A stretch of DNA of 64,000 nt from Prosthecobacter sp. (GTDB taxonomy: Bacteria > Verrucomicrobiota > Verrucomicrobiia > Verrucomicrobiales > Verrucomicrobiaceae). The stretch covers positions 49,442 through 113,441 of the forward strand of contig NZ_JAGRPF010000110.1 in the NCBI RefSeq assembly GCF_020439865.1, written 5' to 3'. The translations under genes were made by a program, and so were the position numbers. Positions 45,178 to 56,418 of the stretch are shown in pieces; within the stretch, counting starts at the first letter, position 1, and the number at the start of each line of letters is the position of its first letter. The notes under the pieces were generated by a model that was given only the letters and a program-made list of their open reading frames with translations, was not told where the DNA came from and searched no databases.

Positions 45178-48100
45178 ATGCCATCGTCCAGCCATCGCTG
45201 CTCCGTTCTGCTTTTGTTTTGGGCCGTCCTCGCGACGGCTTCCGCCGCCGAATTGCACTTTGCAGGCACGCTCGGCAATTCAGACAACTCGCAGGCGGTG
45301 TTCGCTGGGAAACTCTTTTCTGGCATCGGCCCGGTGCTCGATGACGAGGGCGCGCTGTGGGAGCGCGGTGGTTCGACACGGCTGAATCGCTATGCGCTCG
45401 ATGGGCGCCTGCTGGCGAGCTTTGAGATTCCCGAGGGCGATGAACGTGGCAACGATCAAATCACAAGAGTCGGTGATCTGCTCGTGCTGAAATTGAAGAA
45501 AGCAATCTACACGCTGCCGTTGAACGCCACGCCGGGCACGAAGCTGACGCGTCTGAAGGGCGATGTCGATCTGATCGCCTCGAGCGCGGTGAAGGATCGT
45601 GTGATCGTTTTGGAGAAGGACGCGCTGGCATCGCTCGATCCCGTCACAGGCGGGCGCACGCCGATGATGCAGCCGGGCGCGAGGCTGAACGGGCTGCACA
45701 TCGAGCCGGATGGCACGATCTGCGGCTTTGGCGAAGGCAGGGTCTTCGCGTGGCAGGACAGCACGCTGAAGGACGGTTTTCCGAAGCCTTTTCAAGGCGA
45801 GCGTCCGCAGAAGATCGGGCGCCATTGGTACAGCCAGTCGTGGCACGGCACGATCAATCGCTTCAACGAGGCCTTCGAGCCTGATCCGGGCGTCGTGCTT
45901 GGCGGGGCTTCGGGTTCGTTCATTGGCTACATGCCGATGAGCAACGACATCGTGAATGGTCGCGGCATGGTGAAGCTGCGCGATGGCCTGCTCGCCATTT
46001 CGGGCATGGGCGGTGTGATTCAATTCGTGCAGTGGAATGACGCGGAGAGCCGCTTTGATGTCGTGCGGCGCATCGGCGGCCTTGTGGGACTCAAAGGTCT
46101 CGCACTCGACGTGGACGGCAACATCTGGACCACGCGCGGAAGCTGGCGCTGGCAGGATGAGCCGCACACGCCCCACACGCTCGGCGATCTGGAGCCGTCC
46201 ATTTGCGCGCAACCAACGCTGCTCGGCGGCAAGACGCTGTGCATCCTCAAGAAGCACTACAGCAACGTCCAGCTCGCACGCGGACCGGTCATCGACGAAA
46301 ACGGCCTCTCGCATCTCGACACACCGGGCATCAAGGACTTCACCGTGCCGGAAAACATCAGCGGCGCGGCGGTGATCGACAAAAACATGATCGTCACCAC
46401 GCCAAACGGTGACGGTTTCAAGCTGCCCATCTCATCCGACGGTCATCTCGCGGGCAAACCGCAGCCCATCAAGCTGCCAGGCCTCACGAACTGCATGAGT
46501 CTCGCGTGGTTTCAAAATCACCTGCTCGCCGGAGACACGGATGCCATCGTGGTGCTCGACCGCGACCTCAAGGAGGTGAAACGCCTCACGCAGTTCGGCG
46601 GCGCGGTGTTTGTGCACAGCGACGGCCAGCGTTTCGCCGTCAGTGATCCGAAGAATGGCGCGGTGCACGTCTATGACTCGCTCGATGCCGCGCCGGTGAG
46701 CTACACCGGCCTCGACTCGCCCGCGCACATCGCCATCGCCGGTTCGCGTGTGGTGGTGAATGAACTGGGAAAGCAGCGGTTGGTGAAGCTGGAGCTCGGA
46801 GAGCCAGCAGCAAAGAGCCAGATTGCGTCACGCTCCGTACAGATGGCCAAACCTGTTGAAGTGAACTATGTGGAGATGAGCCGAGCTGGCGGATTGCCCT
46901 GCGCAATATCTATCACCGGAAGCAAAGTCTCAGTGCAGGCTCCCGGCTCGAAAGTTACTCTTGGTGTGCTTGCGTTGGATGCCTCGAAGAGGCCTCTCGC
47001 GTTCATCACTCAAGGTAGCGCCATCAAACTGCCAGAGTTCGTGCTGGCAAAGCTGCGCATCGCCGTGGCATTGGAACATGACGGTCAGCGCGAGCGTTTC
47101 GGATTCAACGACCACCAAGCGATTCACGCGCCTTTCAATGACGATCCGGCCTCGTGGGCCGAGTTTGACCTCGAATCGTATCGTGAGGCCGTGACCGCAA
47201 GGCAGCAGGAGATTCGCATTGAGTTCACGCAGCCAAGCGAAGGCAAGGCGACCATCGTGATCGAGAACGACAAGGGTGAGCGCGTGCGCAATCTCGTGAG
47301 CGGTCGCAGTTTCGGTGCGGGGAAGCAGTCGCTCGTGTGGGATGGACTCGATGAAACGGGCTGGCTCGTGGCTCCAGGCAGCTACACGTGGAGCGGTGTG
47401 ACGCATGAGGGCATCCGCCCGCAGTATGTGATGAACTTTGCCAACGGTAACGAACCGACGACGGAGCCGTGGGGGCCGAATCACAGCACGCTGCATGCGG
47501 CGGCGGCGAACTCGAAGCTCGTCTTCTTCGCCGCGCCGGTGACGGAGGGTGGGTGGGCGCTGGTGGCGCTCGATGATAAAGGCAAGCTCGTGCAAGGCTA
47601 CGAGCACCAGCAGGGCTACGGCATCCAGCACGACGCCATCGCGGCGGATGAGGAGCATCTGTATGTCGCGCAGGATGGTTTCGCGTGGGGTGGACGTCCG
47701 GACTTTGCCAAGGCCGATTGGAAAGCGACATGGACGGTGACGATCTGCCGCTTCGACATCGCCACCGGCAAGCTCGTCGAGTGGCCCGGCAAGGTGCGCG
47801 GCCTGCCGGTGGACACGATGGAAGTGAACGGGCAGTCCGATTTGAAGCAGTTCAACCTCGGCGGCATCGCCGTGCTCGACGCGAAGCTGTATGTGAGCTG
47901 TCGAGATGAGAAAGCGATCCTTGTGCTGGATGCGAAGACAGGAAAGCAACTCGACAAGATCGCGCTCGCAGACGTGCGGCATCTCGCAGCGGGAAAGGAC
48001 CTGTTTGCGGTCACGGATCGCGGCGTGGTGCGTGTGAATGATAGGAAGCTCGTCGTCGAAAACGCGGATATCAGCGGCATCACCATCGCGCCTGATAGCG

Positions 48101-50229
48101 ATATCCTCATCAGCGATGCCAAGACGCATCAGGTGCGTCGCTTTTCATCGGCGGGCATCGAACACGCGATCACGGGCAAACCCGGTGGGCCGTATCGTGG
48201 CAAATACGAACCTGAACGCATGGTGAATCCGGCAGGGCTTGTGCTCGGGCCGGATGGAAAGCTGTGGGTCACGGAGAAGCGTTGGAATCCGAAGCGCGTG
48301 TTCGCGTGGGATTTGAAGGCGAACAAGGTCGTGGTCGAAAAGTTCGGCATGCCGCACTACGGCGGCGATGGCAGCGGCTTTGATCCCGAAAATCCACGGC
48401 GCTGGATCGGACTCGGCTGCTTCTGGGATGTCGATTTGGAAAAGAAGACAGCGCGGCCCACGAGCATTCTCAGCATCGACGAAGGCCACCTCGGCCACTA
48501 CGAGCCACACAGCTACGCGTTCTTCCGCGAGGCCGGACGCATGTTCGTCGCCACGCGTGGAAAGATCGCGCTGATCAGCGAGGTGCTACCGGATGGCACG
48601 CTGAAGGACATTGCTGCGACGGCGGGCACGCATCATTTTGGCTACGCCTTCAACTGGCAGCCGCCGCAGGCCTACATCGACGCGTTTTACGCGAAGTGGC
48701 CGGAGAAACGCGCGGGCGAGAAGCCCGGCAAGAAGGGCGAGGGCAAACCGTGGTCGCAGCGCGGCATGGGCGTGCTGTGGGTCGATCGCAATGGCGACGG
48801 CGAGGCGCAGAAGGAGGAATTCGACTTCTGTGGCGATCAAATCGACTACGCGGGCGGTCCGTGGGGGCACATGCAGAACTCGCTGACGTTTTACATGCCT
48901 GTCGCCGACAAGACGCAGGTCAAAGTGGTCGCGATCAAGCCGAAAGGCTTCCTCGCGAACGGTGTGCCGGATTATCCGACGCTCGACGAAGCGATCGCGC
49001 AGGCCACGCCTGTGAGTTTGACTCCCGGCTACAAGCGCAGCGGCGTGGCGACGACTCGCGATCGATTTGGTCGCTTCCTTTTCAACTCCGATCCCGAGAT
49101 GAACGCGTATGCGAGCGATGGGAAGCATCTCTGGAGCTATCCGAACCAATGGAGCGACGTGCATGGCAGCCACGATGCGCCGCTGCCCGAACCCGGAGTG
49201 ATGCAGGGCGTGATGGCCTTCCTCGGCATCGCGCCGTTCGATGACGGCGCGGACGTGTTCTTCGTGAACGGCAACCACGGCCGCTGCTTCACGTTGACTA
49301 GCGACGGCTTGTATCTCGATGAGGCCTTCGTCGATGTGCGCGTGAGCTATTTGAAGAACGAGTATCGCCTTGGTGGCGAGATCTTCGGCGGTTCGTTCGG
49401 TCGCGATGCGAAGAGCGGCAAATACTACGTCCAAATCGGTCACGGCCCCTACCGCATCTATGAACTGACCGGCTTTGACAAGGTGAAGCGCGTCAGCGGC
49501 AAGCTCACTGTGACGAAAGCGCAGATCGCCGCTGCGGAAAAACAAAACCTGCGTCAGGTCGCCGCGAAACAGCAGGCGCGCGAGGCCACGATTCCCGGCA
49601 GCATTACATGGGACAAAAGCGGCAAGTTCAAAACGCAGTGCGACATCGCCGCCGATTCCACGCACCTGCATCTGACCTGGCGTGTGCAGGATGCGTCGCC
49701 GTGGATCAACAACGGTCGTGACTGGACGAAGCTCTTCGCCACGGGCGACACGGTCGATTTCCAATTCGCCTGCGATGCAAAAGCCGATCCGAAGCGTCGC
49801 GAGCCGGTGATCGGCGACAAACGCCTGCTCATCGCTCCGCACGAAGGAAAACCGCTCGCCGTGCTTTACGAACATCGCAAACCCGGCGGTAAGAATCCGG
49901 TCGAGTTCACCAGCCCGTGGCGCGGCGCGAAGGTCGATGATGTCCGCCAACTCCCCGAGGCCAAAATCGAGGTCAAAACGGACGCGAACGGCTACACGGT
50001 GAAGGCCAGTCTTGCGCTGAGTGACCTCGGTTTGACGCTGACGCCTGACACCAAGCTCCGCGCGGATTTCGGTGCGACCTTCGGCGACGCCGCAGGCACA
50101 GACACCAACCTGCGCTCCTATTGGTCAAACCAAAGCACCGGCCTCGTCGATGACATCCCAGGCGAGATCATGCTCTCGCCCAATTTGTGGGGCGAAATCG
50201 TCATTTCACCACTACTCTTGAAACGCTGA
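45178..50229 (+). CDS. Very large exported beta-propeller protein with FlgD-like and CBM9/DOMON-like domains
   Basis: A 1683-residue secreted protein. The ATG at 45178 gives signal peptide [15 protein letters not shown]; a GTG 75 bases upstream is open but would include the inverted repeat and no signal start. Residues about 25-590 have propeller-like repeats ([34 protein letters not shown]). Near residues 680-760 a FlgD-type Ig motif appears ([32 protein letters not shown]). A second propeller occupies about 770-1480 and includes the EF-hand-like [15 protein letters not shown]. The C-terminal 170 residues resemble CBM9/DOMON carbohydrate-binding modules. DUF1552 starts 11 bases after the stop. 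Enzyme activity cannot be assigned. Confidence 0.82.
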   Translation: MPSSSHRCSVLLLFWAVLATASAAELHFAGTLGNSDNSQAVFAGKLFSGIGPVLDDEGALWERGGSTRLNRYALDGRLLASFEIPEGDERGNDQITRVGDLLVLKLKKAIYTLPLNATPGTKLTRLKGDVDLIASSAVKDRVIVLEKDALASLDPVTGGRTPMMQPGARLNGLHIEPDGTICGFGEGRVFAWQDSTLKDGFPKPFQGERPQKIGRHWYSQSWHGTINRFNEAFEPDPGVVLGGASGSFIGYMPMSNDIVNGRGMVKLRDGLLAISGMGGVIQFVQWNDAESRFDVVRRIGGLVGLKGLALDVDGNIWTTRGSWRWQDEPHTPHTLGDLEPSICAQPTLLGGKTLCILKKHYSNVQLARGPVIDENGLSHLDTPGIKDFTVPENISGAAVIDKNMIVTTPNGDGFKLPISSDGHLAGKPQPIKLPGLTNCMSLAWFQNHLLAGDTDAIVVLDRDLKEVKRLTQFGGAVFVHSDGQRFAVSDPKNGAVHVYDSLDAAPVSYTGLDSPAHIAIAGSRVVVNELGKQRLVKLELGEPAAKSQIASRSVQMAKPVEVNYVEMSRAGGLPCAISITGSKVSVQAPGSKVTLGVLALDASKRPLAFITQGSAIKLPEFVLAKLRIAVALEHDGQRERFGFNDHQAIHAPFNDDPASWAEFDLESYREAVTARQQEIRIEFTQPSEGKATIVIENDKGERVRNLVSGRSFGAGKQSLVWDGLDETGWLVAPGSYTWSGVTHEGIRPQYVMNFANGNEPTTEPWGPNHSTLHAAAANSKLVFFAAPVTEGGWALVALDDKGKLVQGYEHQQGYGIQHDAIAADEEHLYVAQDGFAWGGRPDFAKADWKATWTVTICRFDIATGKLVEWPGKVRGLPVDTMEVNGQSDLKQFNLGGIAVLDAKLYVSCRDEKAILVLDAKTGKQLDKIALADVRHLAAGKDLFAVTDRGVVRVNDRKLVVENADISGITIAPDSDILISDAKTHQVRRFSSAGIEHAITGKPGGPYRGKYEPERMVNPAGLVLGPDGKLWVTEKRWNPKRVFAWDLKANKVVVEKFGMPHYGGDGSGFDPENPRRWIGLGCFWDVDLEKKTARPTSILSIDEGHLGHYEPHSYAFFREAGRMFVATRGKIALISEVLPDGTLKDIAATAGTHHFGYAFNWQPPQAYIDAFYAKWPEKRAGEKPGKKGEGKPWSQRGMGVLWVDRNGDGEAQKEEFDFCGDQIDYAGGPWGHMQNSLTFYMPVADKTQVKVVAIKPKGFLANGVPDYPTLDEAIAQATPVSLTPGYKRSGVATTRDRFGRFLFNSDPEMNAYASDGKHLWSYPNQWSDVHGSHDAPLPEPGVMQGVMAFLGIAPFDDGADVFFVNGNHGRCFTLTSDGLYLDEAFVDVRVSYLKNEYRLGGEIFGGSFGRDAKSGKYYVQIGHGPYRIYELTGFDKVKRVSGKLTVTKAQIAAAEKQNLRQVAAKQQAREATIPGSITWDKSGKFKTQCDIAADSTHLHLTWRVQDASPWINNGRDWTKLFATGDTVDFQFACDAKADPKRREPVIGDKRLLIAPHEGKPLAVLYEHRKPGGKNPVEFTSPWRGAKVDDVRQLPEAKIEVKTDANGYTVKASLALSDLGLTLTPDTKLRADFGATFGDAAGTDTNLRSYWSNQSTGLVDDIPGEIMLSPNLWGEIVISPLLLKR

Positions 50230-50240
50230 TCCTCACAATC

Positions 50241-51503
50241 ATGAGCAACATTCAATCCCAACGCTGGCTTGTCTCACGTCGCCATCTTCTGCGTGGTGCG
50301 GGCGCCTGCCTGGCGCTGCCTCTGCTCGAAACGATGGGACTCGGTGCGGAGGGAGGATCGCAGGTGAAGCGCTTTGTCTGCGTGGCGAATCCGTTTGGGA
50401 TGATTCATGACGCCTTCTTCCCGACGGAAGCTGGCAAGACTGCCGCGTTGCCGGAGAATCTGCGGGCGTTCGAGCCGCTGCGCGGAAAGTTCACCGTCTT
50501 TTCGAACCTCGACCACGGCATCAATGGCGGACACTCGGGCACGCATGCCTTTCTCTCTGGCGTGCGTTCCAACGAAGCCGCGGGCATGCCGAACGGAAAC
50601 ATCTCGCTGGACCAATTCTGCGGCGAAAGCGTGGCGGGTGAGACGCGCTTTCCGGTGCTCAATACTTCGGCAGGCAGCAATGACGGTGGCGCGGTCGAGT
50701 TGTCGTGGACGCGTTCGGGCGTGATGGTGCCGTCGATTCAAAAAGTGAGCCGCGTGTTTCAGATGCTTTTCGTGGACGATCCTGCGGACATGGCTGCGCG
50801 GCGCACGACGCGCTATGAGCGGCAGGGGTCGATCCTGGATGCGGTGCAGGAGCAGGCGAAGATCATGAACAAGCGGCTGAGCCGGCCGGATCAGCAGAAG
50901 ATGGATCAGTATTTCACCTCCATCCGCGAGGTGGAGAAGACGTTGCAGCAGGAGAAGGCGTGGGTGTCGCGTCCGCGTCCGAAGGTGGACATGAAGGAGC
51001 CGAAGAACGGCACGGTGTCGCAGCAACTGCCGATCCTATATGACCTGATCACTCTGGCGCTGCAGACGGATTCGACGCGCGTGGCCACGATCGAGGTGCC
51101 GGGCGCCTTCGACACGGCGGCGGTGGGCATCGAGGCAAAGGGCTACCATGCCTATTCGCATCATGGCAAGGATCCGACGTTGATGGCCGGGATGCGCAAA
51201 GTGGAGCGCTATCAGATGGAGCAGATGGCGAAGTTCATCACGAAACTCGCCGACCTGGACCTGCTGGACAGCACGCAGGTGCTCTTTGGCAGCGGCATGA
51301 GCGACGGCAGCGCGCACACCAACCGCAACCTGCCCATCCTGCTCGCGGGCGGCGGCTACAAGCATCAGACGCATGCGAAGATGCCCGAGGAGCAAGGGAA
51401 GAAGGTGCCGCTGAGCAATCTCTACCTGACCATGGCGCAGCGCTTTGGCATTCAGACCGACGCCTTTGCCTACAGCAAGGGAACCCTGACGGAAATCATT
51501 TGA
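50241..51503 (+). CDS. DUF1552-family Tat-exported protein
   Basis: A 420-residue member of DUF1552, a family found in Planctomycetes and Verrucomicrobia and almost always next to a DUF1592/DUF1588/DUF1587 cytochrome-like gene, as here. The twin-arginine leader is [19 protein letters not shown]; this start at 50241 sits 11 bases after the preceding stop. Typical sequences are [47 protein letters not shown] and the [13 protein letters not shown] loop. The arrangement of conserved histidines and acidic residues recalls the DUF1501/alkaline-phosphatase-like fold, but function is unknown. Its leader region is almost identical to that of the gene at 54195. Confidence 0.92.
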   Translation: MSNIQSQRWLVSRRHLLRGAGACLALPLLETMGLGAEGGSQVKRFVCVANPFGMIHDAFFPTEAGKTAALPENLRAFEPLRGKFTVFSNLDHGINGGHSGTHAFLSGVRSNEAAGMPNGNISLDQFCGESVAGETRFPVLNTSAGSNDGGAVELSWTRSGVMVPSIQKVSRVFQMLFVDDPADMAARRTTRYERQGSILDAVQEQAKIMNKRLSRPDQQKMDQYFTSIREVEKTLQQEKAWVSRPRPKVDMKEPKNGTVSQQLPILYDLITLALQTDSTRVATIEVPGAFDTAAVGIEAKGYHAYSHHGKDPTLMAGMRKVERYQMEQMAKFITKLADLDLLDSTQVLFGSGMSDGSAHTNRNLPILLAGGGYKHQTHAKMPEEQGKKVPLSNLYLTMAQRFGIQTDAFAYSKGTLTEII

Positions 51504-51505
51504 CC

Positions 51506-54169
51506 ATGTTCGAATCCTTCACTCATCGGATGGTGCGCAAGGACCGGGTCGGTTCGGCATCTCCGCGTGTCGCAGCCGGCTTGCAGATTTTGATCGCGCT
51601 GATTCTGCCGGGCATGTCGTCTGCGATTGCAGCGAGTGATTTCAAAACATTCGTCTCGGAGCACTGCATGGACTGCCATGATGATGCGACGAAGAAGGGC
51701 GACTTCTCCATCGAAGCCCTCGGCACGGATATCACGACTGACAGCTCGCGAGAATGGATCAAGGTGCTGGAGCAGATCGAACGCCACAGCATGCCGCCTG
51801 CGGACAAGACGCAGCCTGCGCCTGAAGATCGTCATGCAGCCGTTCTGGAGCTGGAAGGAAAGCTGGTGGCACATGCGACCACGCTGCCGCAGCGACAGAC
51901 AGCAGTGCTGCGCCGTCTGAACCGCGCGGAGTATCGTCACACCGTGCGCGATCTGCTGCATCTCAATGTCAGCAGCTTTGATCCATGCCGTGAATTTCCC
52001 GAAGACCAGCACACGCACGGCTTTGCGAGCAACGGTGCCAAACTGGTCACGTCCGGCTTCCTGCTGCGCCAGTATGTGGAGGCCGCCGAGCAGATCGTGG
52101 CGCGCGCGGTGCACTTTGAGCCGAGGCCGGAAACGCGCCGCTGGGATCTGCGGCCGCCGTTTGACCGCACGACGAAAGGTTTCATCTACGCCGAGAACGC
52201 CTACTACAAGAAAGAGCTGAAACAGGATCCGCCGCATCAAACGCTGACGGAAAGAATGCGCGGCCTGCCGCAGAGCGGCTACGCACCGGTGGACGAACTG
52301 CGCGAGGGCGTGCCGGAGAGCGGATGGTATCGCGTCCGCATTCGCGCGGAGGCGAAGTTTCGCTACGCGGAGCTCGATCCCAAAGATCCGAAGCTGGATC
52401 TGCGAAAGCAGAAGTTCCCATCGATGTGGGATCCCGCCGAACCGATCCGCCTCGGACTCTACACGGGCACGCTGGAAGGCATCGACCCTGAAAACAAGGA
52501 GGCGCTCGATGTCGCGGCCAAAGGTTATCAGTCGGGTCAGCGTCAGCTCGCGGTGTGGGACCTGCCTGACGACGAGCCGACCTGGCTGGAGTGCCGTGTG
52601 TGGCTGGATCGTGGCGAGTTTCCGCGCCTCGGCTTCCCGAACGGCCCGAGCGACTCAAACAACCGTCTGCGCAACTATTTCAAAGCGAACATCGACCGGT
52701 TGTTGAGCCAGGAGCAGCGCGCGAAATTCGACGCGAGCAAGAGCAGCGACTGGAATCTCTTCATGTGGTTCGAGTCGCCGCGCATTCTGCTGTCGAAGAT
52801 CGAAGTCGAAGGGCCGCTCATTGAGGCTTGGCCACCTGAAAGTCATCGTGTGATCTTCGGCACAGAGGCTTATCGCAGCGAAGATGCAGCGCACATCCTC
52901 GAAAACCTTGCCACCCGTGCATGGCGCCGTCCGGTGATGAAGGACGAGGTGGCTCCGCTGGTGAAGCTGGTGCGCGATGCGGAGAAGGACGGCATGAGTG
53001 CAGAGCTTGCGATTCAGGAAGGCATCAAAGCGATTCTCTGCTCGCCCGAATTTTTGTATCGCGAGGAGAAGGTGCAAGCCCTCACCGATCACGAGATCGC
53101 CTCGCGCCTGTCCTATTTTCTCTGGGCCTCGATGCCCGACGAGATTCTGCTGAAACTGGCCGTCTCCGGTGAATTTCGAAAACCTGAAGTGCTCCGACAA
53201 CAGGCGCTGCGCCTGCTCGACGACGCACGCTGCGAGGCCTTCGTGGATGAGTTTCTCGACGGCTGGTTGGCTTTGCGCAAGCTCGGCACCATGGCGCCCG
53301 ACGTGCACAAGTTCAGCGTGTATTACAACGACGATCTGGAATCGGCAATGCGCATGGAAACGCGCCTGTTCTTCCGTCAGTTGCTCAACACGAATGGTTC
53401 CATCACGCGTCTGTTGAATTCTGACGACACCTTCATCAACAAAGAGCTCGCCCAGCTCTACGGCATCGATCCGAAACGCGTTACCGAAGCGCAACGGAGA
53501 CCAGTAGAAGGTCTGCCGCAGGAGCAACTGGTGCCGGACGGCGACGGCCATGCGCCGACACTTGCCTTTGCCCAGGTGAAACTCGCGGATTCATGGCGCG
53601 GCGGACTGCTGGGGCAGGCCAGCGTGCTGACGCTCACGGCCAATGGCGTGGACACCTCGCCGGTCATCCGTGGTGTCTGGCTGCTGGAGAACATTCTCGG
53701 CGCCACGCCCGCACCGCCGCCGCCAAACGTGCCCACGATCGAGCCGGACATCCGTGGAGCGAAGACCATCCGCGACCAGCTCATGAAGCATCAGGAGAAC
53801 GGCAGTTGCCGGACCTGCCATCGGCAGATCGATCCGCCTGGATTTGCACTGGAAAACTACGACGCCATCGGCCGCTGGCGCGGTCACTACGTGGACGGCA
53901 AAACCGTGCTGCCAGTGGATGCGAGCGGCCAGTTTGGTGCGACGAAGTTCACGGACGTCAGCGGGTTCAAAACGGAACTGCTGAACCGCCGCGAGCAGTT
54001 TGCCCGCTGCCTCGTCGAGAAGCTGCTGATCTTCGCGCTGGGACGCGAACTCGAAATCACCGATCGACCACACATCCGTCGCATCCTCGAAACGGCCGCG
54101 ACCAACGACTACCGGCTTCGCGATCTCGTCGTTCTTTGCGCCACGAGCGAAATTTTCCGCCTGAAGTGA
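51506..54169 (+). CDS. Planctomycete-type diheme protein (DUF1587-DUF1592-DUF1588-DUF1585 architecture)
   Basis: An 887-residue exported protein from ATG 51506, two bases after the DUF1552 stop. After a hydrophobic N-terminal segment, a cytochrome c heme site C54/C57/H58 (HCMDCHD) opens the chain. The DUF1587 region is LRRLNRAEYRHTVRDLL; the DUF1592 region holds ASRLSYFLWASMPDE; DUF1588 includes RGGLLGQASVLTLTANG and the second heme-like site C768/C771/H772 (SCRTCHRQIDPPGFALENYD). The C-terminal DUF1585 ends with DLVVLCATSEIFR. Proteins of this kind always travel with DUF1552 and are suspected redox enzymes or structural cytochromes of polysaccharide degradation; the actual substrate is unknown. 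Confidence 0.92.
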   Translation: MFESFTHRMVRKDRVGSASPRVAAGLQILIALILPGMSSAIAASDFKTFVSEHCMDCHDDATKKGDFSIEALGTDITTDSSREWIKVLEQIERHSMPPADKTQPAPEDRHAAVLELEGKLVAHATTLPQRQTAVLRRLNRAEYRHTVRDLLHLNVSSFDPCREFPEDQHTHGFASNGAKLVTSGFLLRQYVEAAEQIVARAVHFEPRPETRRWDLRPPFDRTTKGFIYAENAYYKKELKQDPPHQTLTERMRGLPQSGYAPVDELREGVPESGWYRVRIRAEAKFRYAELDPKDPKLDLRKQKFPSMWDPAEPIRLGLYTGTLEGIDPENKEALDVAAKGYQSGQRQLAVWDLPDDEPTWLECRVWLDRGEFPRLGFPNGPSDSNNRLRNYFKANIDRLLSQEQRAKFDASKSSDWNLFMWFESPRILLSKIEVEGPLIEAWPPESHRVIFGTEAYRSEDAAHILENLATRAWRRPVMKDEVAPLVKLVRDAEKDGMSAELAIQEGIKAILCSPEFLYREEKVQALTDHEIASRLSYFLWASMPDEILLKLAVSGEFRKPEVLRQQALRLLDDARCEAFVDEFLDGWLALRKLGTMAPDVHKFSVYYNDDLESAMRMETRLFFRQLLNTNGSITRLLNSDDTFINKELAQLYGIDPKRVTEAQRRPVEGLPQEQLVPDGDGHAPTLAFAQVKLADSWRGGLLGQASVLTLTANGVDTSPVIRGVWLLENILGATPAPPPPNVPTIEPDIRGAKTIRDQLMKHQENGSCRTCHRQIDPPGFALENYDAIGRWRGHYVDGKTVLPVDASGQFGATKFTDVSGFKTELLNRREQFARCLVEKLLIFALGRELEITDRPHIRRILETAATNDYRLRDLVVLCATSEIFRLK

Positions 54170-54194
54170 TTTAACCTGCGCTCCCACGAACCTC

Positions 54195-55361
54195 ATGAGC
54201 AACATCCAATCCCAACGCTGGCTTCTCGTTCGCCGCCACTTTCTGCGCGGCATCGGCACCACCATGGCGCTGTTGGGCATGGTAGCTGCATGCAGCACCG
54301 CCTTCGCAGCCGACGTCGAACTCTCCGAGACGCTCCAGCTTCCCGAGTGCCATAGCATCGGCTGGGTGCGGGCGAACGCAGGTGTGAAAGGACAGGGTGC
54401 GGGTAACATCATTCTCGACGAGGCCAAATGGGGAACGCCTGCGCCGAATCAGGTCATCGAGCAGCATTGGGACTGGAATCTGAGTGACGCGCAATGGGCC
54501 GAGGCGGTGAAGCAGAAGGGCGAAGGCAAAAAGGAAGACGTGAAGTTCGATCTCTGGATTCCGGAAGGAGTCGAATTGGCACGCGGCATCGTCGTCGTCT
54601 CCGGTCACGGCAGCGGCGAGGCGCTTTTCAAGCACGCGGAACTGCGGAAGCTCGCACGCGAGCTGCATCTCGCACTCTTCAAATTCGTCGGCAATCCGAT
54701 GCAACGCGGCTTCTGGCCTCGCAGTCTGCTCTATGATCGCTTGAAGGGCTTCGGAGCCCGCTCGCAGCATCCCGAACTCGAGAACGCACCGCTGTTTCTC
54801 TACGGTCATTCCAATGGCACCGGATTCTCCGCCATCTTTCCGGCCACGGAGGGCGCACGTGTCTGGGCATGGGTTTCAATGCGTCCCGGAACGACTTATC
54901 AGGTGTATCAACCCGGCGCGGCTCAGTTGCCTGGCATGATCATCTTCGGCGAGGACGATGCCTTCTTCGCGCGTCCCTCCAAGGAGCAGAACATGGCCGT
55001 TGTTGAGGCGATGCGGAAGAAGCATCACGCGCTTTGGCACTACGCAGTCGAGCCGAAGACCGGTCATGGCCCCGGCGAGAAAACCTGGCCGCTCGTCTTC
55101 TCCTTCCTGCGCCTCAGCTTCGCCGCCCGCGTTCCTGCCGATGCTGACGCATCAAAAGGCCCGGTGAAGCTGAATGAACTCAAAGCCGAATCCGGTTACC
55201 TCGGTCAAAACTGGAATGCCGAGAAAGGCGGCTATCAAACTCTGCCTATTGCTCCGGTCGCTGACTTCGCCGGCGACAAGTTCACCGCCTCCTGGCTCCT
55301 CAATGCCGCTTTCGCCGCGGACTGGCAGACCTCCCAACGTGATGGTCAGCTCGCGAAGTAA
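54195..55361 (+). CDS. Exported alpha/beta-hydrolase-like protein with a DUF1552-type leader
   Basis: A 388-residue protein whose leader [19 protein letters not shown] matches that of the DUF1552 protein at 50241 nearly residue for residue, followed by a hydrophobic stretch and a cleavage site near AFAAD. The body is an alpha/beta hydrolase: oxyanion region IVVVSGHGSGE, nucleophile elbow LYGHSNGTGFSA, acidic residue in IFGEDDAFF and catalytic histidine in PKTGHGPGEKTW. It is likely an esterase or feruloyl-esterase-like enzyme acting in the periplasm. It lies 25 bases after the diheme protein gene and 32 bases before a leucine-rich-repeat gene, in one plus-strand array. Confidence 0.8.
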   Translation: MSNIQSQRWLLVRRHFLRGIGTTMALLGMVAACSTAFAADVELSETLQLPECHSIGWVRANAGVKGQGAGNIILDEAKWGTPAPNQVIEQHWDWNLSDAQWAEAVKQKGEGKKEDVKFDLWIPEGVELARGIVVVSGHGSGEALFKHAELRKLARELHLALFKFVGNPMQRGFWPRSLLYDRLKGFGARSQHPELENAPLFLYGHSNGTGFSAIFPATEGARVWAWVSMRPGTTYQVYQPGAAQLPGMIIFGEDDAFFARPSKEQNMAVVEAMRKKHHALWHYAVEPKTGHGPGEKTWPLVFSFLRLSFAARVPADADASKGPVKLNELKAESGYLGQNWNAEKGGYQTLPIAPVADFAGDKFTASWLLNAAFAADWQTSQRDGQLAK

Positions 55362-55393
55362 CCTCATTTTATCAACCCACACTCCAACCACCC

Positions 55394-56383
55394 ATGAAAC
55401 TCACGCTCGCCCTGTTCACTTCCTTTGCCATCTCCGCCTTTGCGCTCGATCCGCACGTCGAGGCCGTCATTCGCACCGTTGAGGGCGCGAAGGGCAAGGT
55501 CGAAAAGACGGAGGATGGCCAGAGTCTGAAGCTTGTTGATTTGCAGGTTCCGAATGCGGGTCCGCACGATCATCGGAAGGACGACCCGTATGACGCGGAC
55601 TTCTTTGAACATCTCGGCCACATCAACACCCTGGAGTCGTTGAACGTCATCTCGACGAAGGCGAACGACGAATGGATCAAGCCACTCGGGCAGCTCACAA
55701 ATCTCAAGTCGCTGCGATTCACCAACAACGGCAAGCTGACCGACGCAGGCATGGAGATCTTCGCGGGTCTGAATAACCTCGAGAATTTCTCCTTCGTCGG
55801 CACCGCGATCACTGGTCGTGCTTATGCGAAGTGCGCTGACTGGAGCAAGGTGACGAAGGTCAGCCACCGCGGCAGTAGCATTGATGACGAAGGCTTGAAA
55901 GAGCTCTGCGAACACCTGCCGAACCTCGAGAGCATCAGCCTCGCGCACGCCAAGTTCACCGACGCTGGGGCTCCTAATCTGGCCAAGCTTACGAAGCTCA
56001 AGGGCCTGGAACTCGGAGCGCATGCCACTCCGGCGGCGCTGAACAACATCGTCGCATTGCCACTCGAATATCTCCAACTCGGCGAGGGCTTCGACAAATC
56101 CGAGTCACTGCCGATCGTCAAGAACATCAAGACGTTGAAGAGCCTCACGCTCACGAACTGCAAGGAAACCACCGATGATGACTTCAAAGTACTCGCCACC
56201 ATGACGCAGCTCGAATCGCTCGAACTCGGCAGTCCGCTGCTTCCCGACGAACGTCTGCCGTTGCTGCAAGGCTTCACCTTCCTGAAGGAACTCAAGCTCA
56301 TCGACCGCAAGACCGGCTATCCGCCGGAAACGCAGGCCAAGATCAAGGCGCTGCTGCCGAAGGTGGATGTGAAGTTCCAATAG
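55394..56383 (+). CDS. Exported leucine-rich-repeat protein
   Basis: A 329-residue secreted LRR protein with signal peptide MKLTLALFTSFAISAFA. About eight repeats of the LxxLxLxxT/N type are visible: NTLESLNVISTKANDEWIKP, LTNLKSLRFTNNGKLTDAG, LNNLENFSFVGTAITG, LPNLESISLAHAKFTDAG and TKLKGLELGAHATPAAL. PVC genomes have many such cysteine-free LRR proteins of unknown role, thought to bind proteins or glycans. It is the final gene of the array begun at 45178. The convergent DUF1080 gene ends 35 bases downstream; that short spacer shows no clear terminator. Confidence 0.86.
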   Translation: MKLTLALFTSFAISAFALDPHVEAVIRTVEGAKGKVEKTEDGQSLKLVDLQVPNAGPHDHRKDDPYDADFFEHLGHINTLESLNVISTKANDEWIKPLGQLTNLKSLRFTNNGKLTDAGMEIFAGLNNLENFSFVGTAITGRAYAKCADWSKVTKVSHRGSSIDDEGLKELCEHLPNLESISLAHAKFTDAGAPNLAKLTKLKGLELGAHATPAALNNIVALPLEYLQLGEGFDKSESLPIVKNIKTLKSLTLTNCKETTDDDFKVLATMTQLESLELGSPLLPDERLPLLQGFTFLKELKLIDRKTGYPPETQAKIKALLPKVDVKFQ

Positions 56384-56418
56384 CGAGTGCTACGACAAAG
56401 CGCCGGAGCTGCGGTTTG

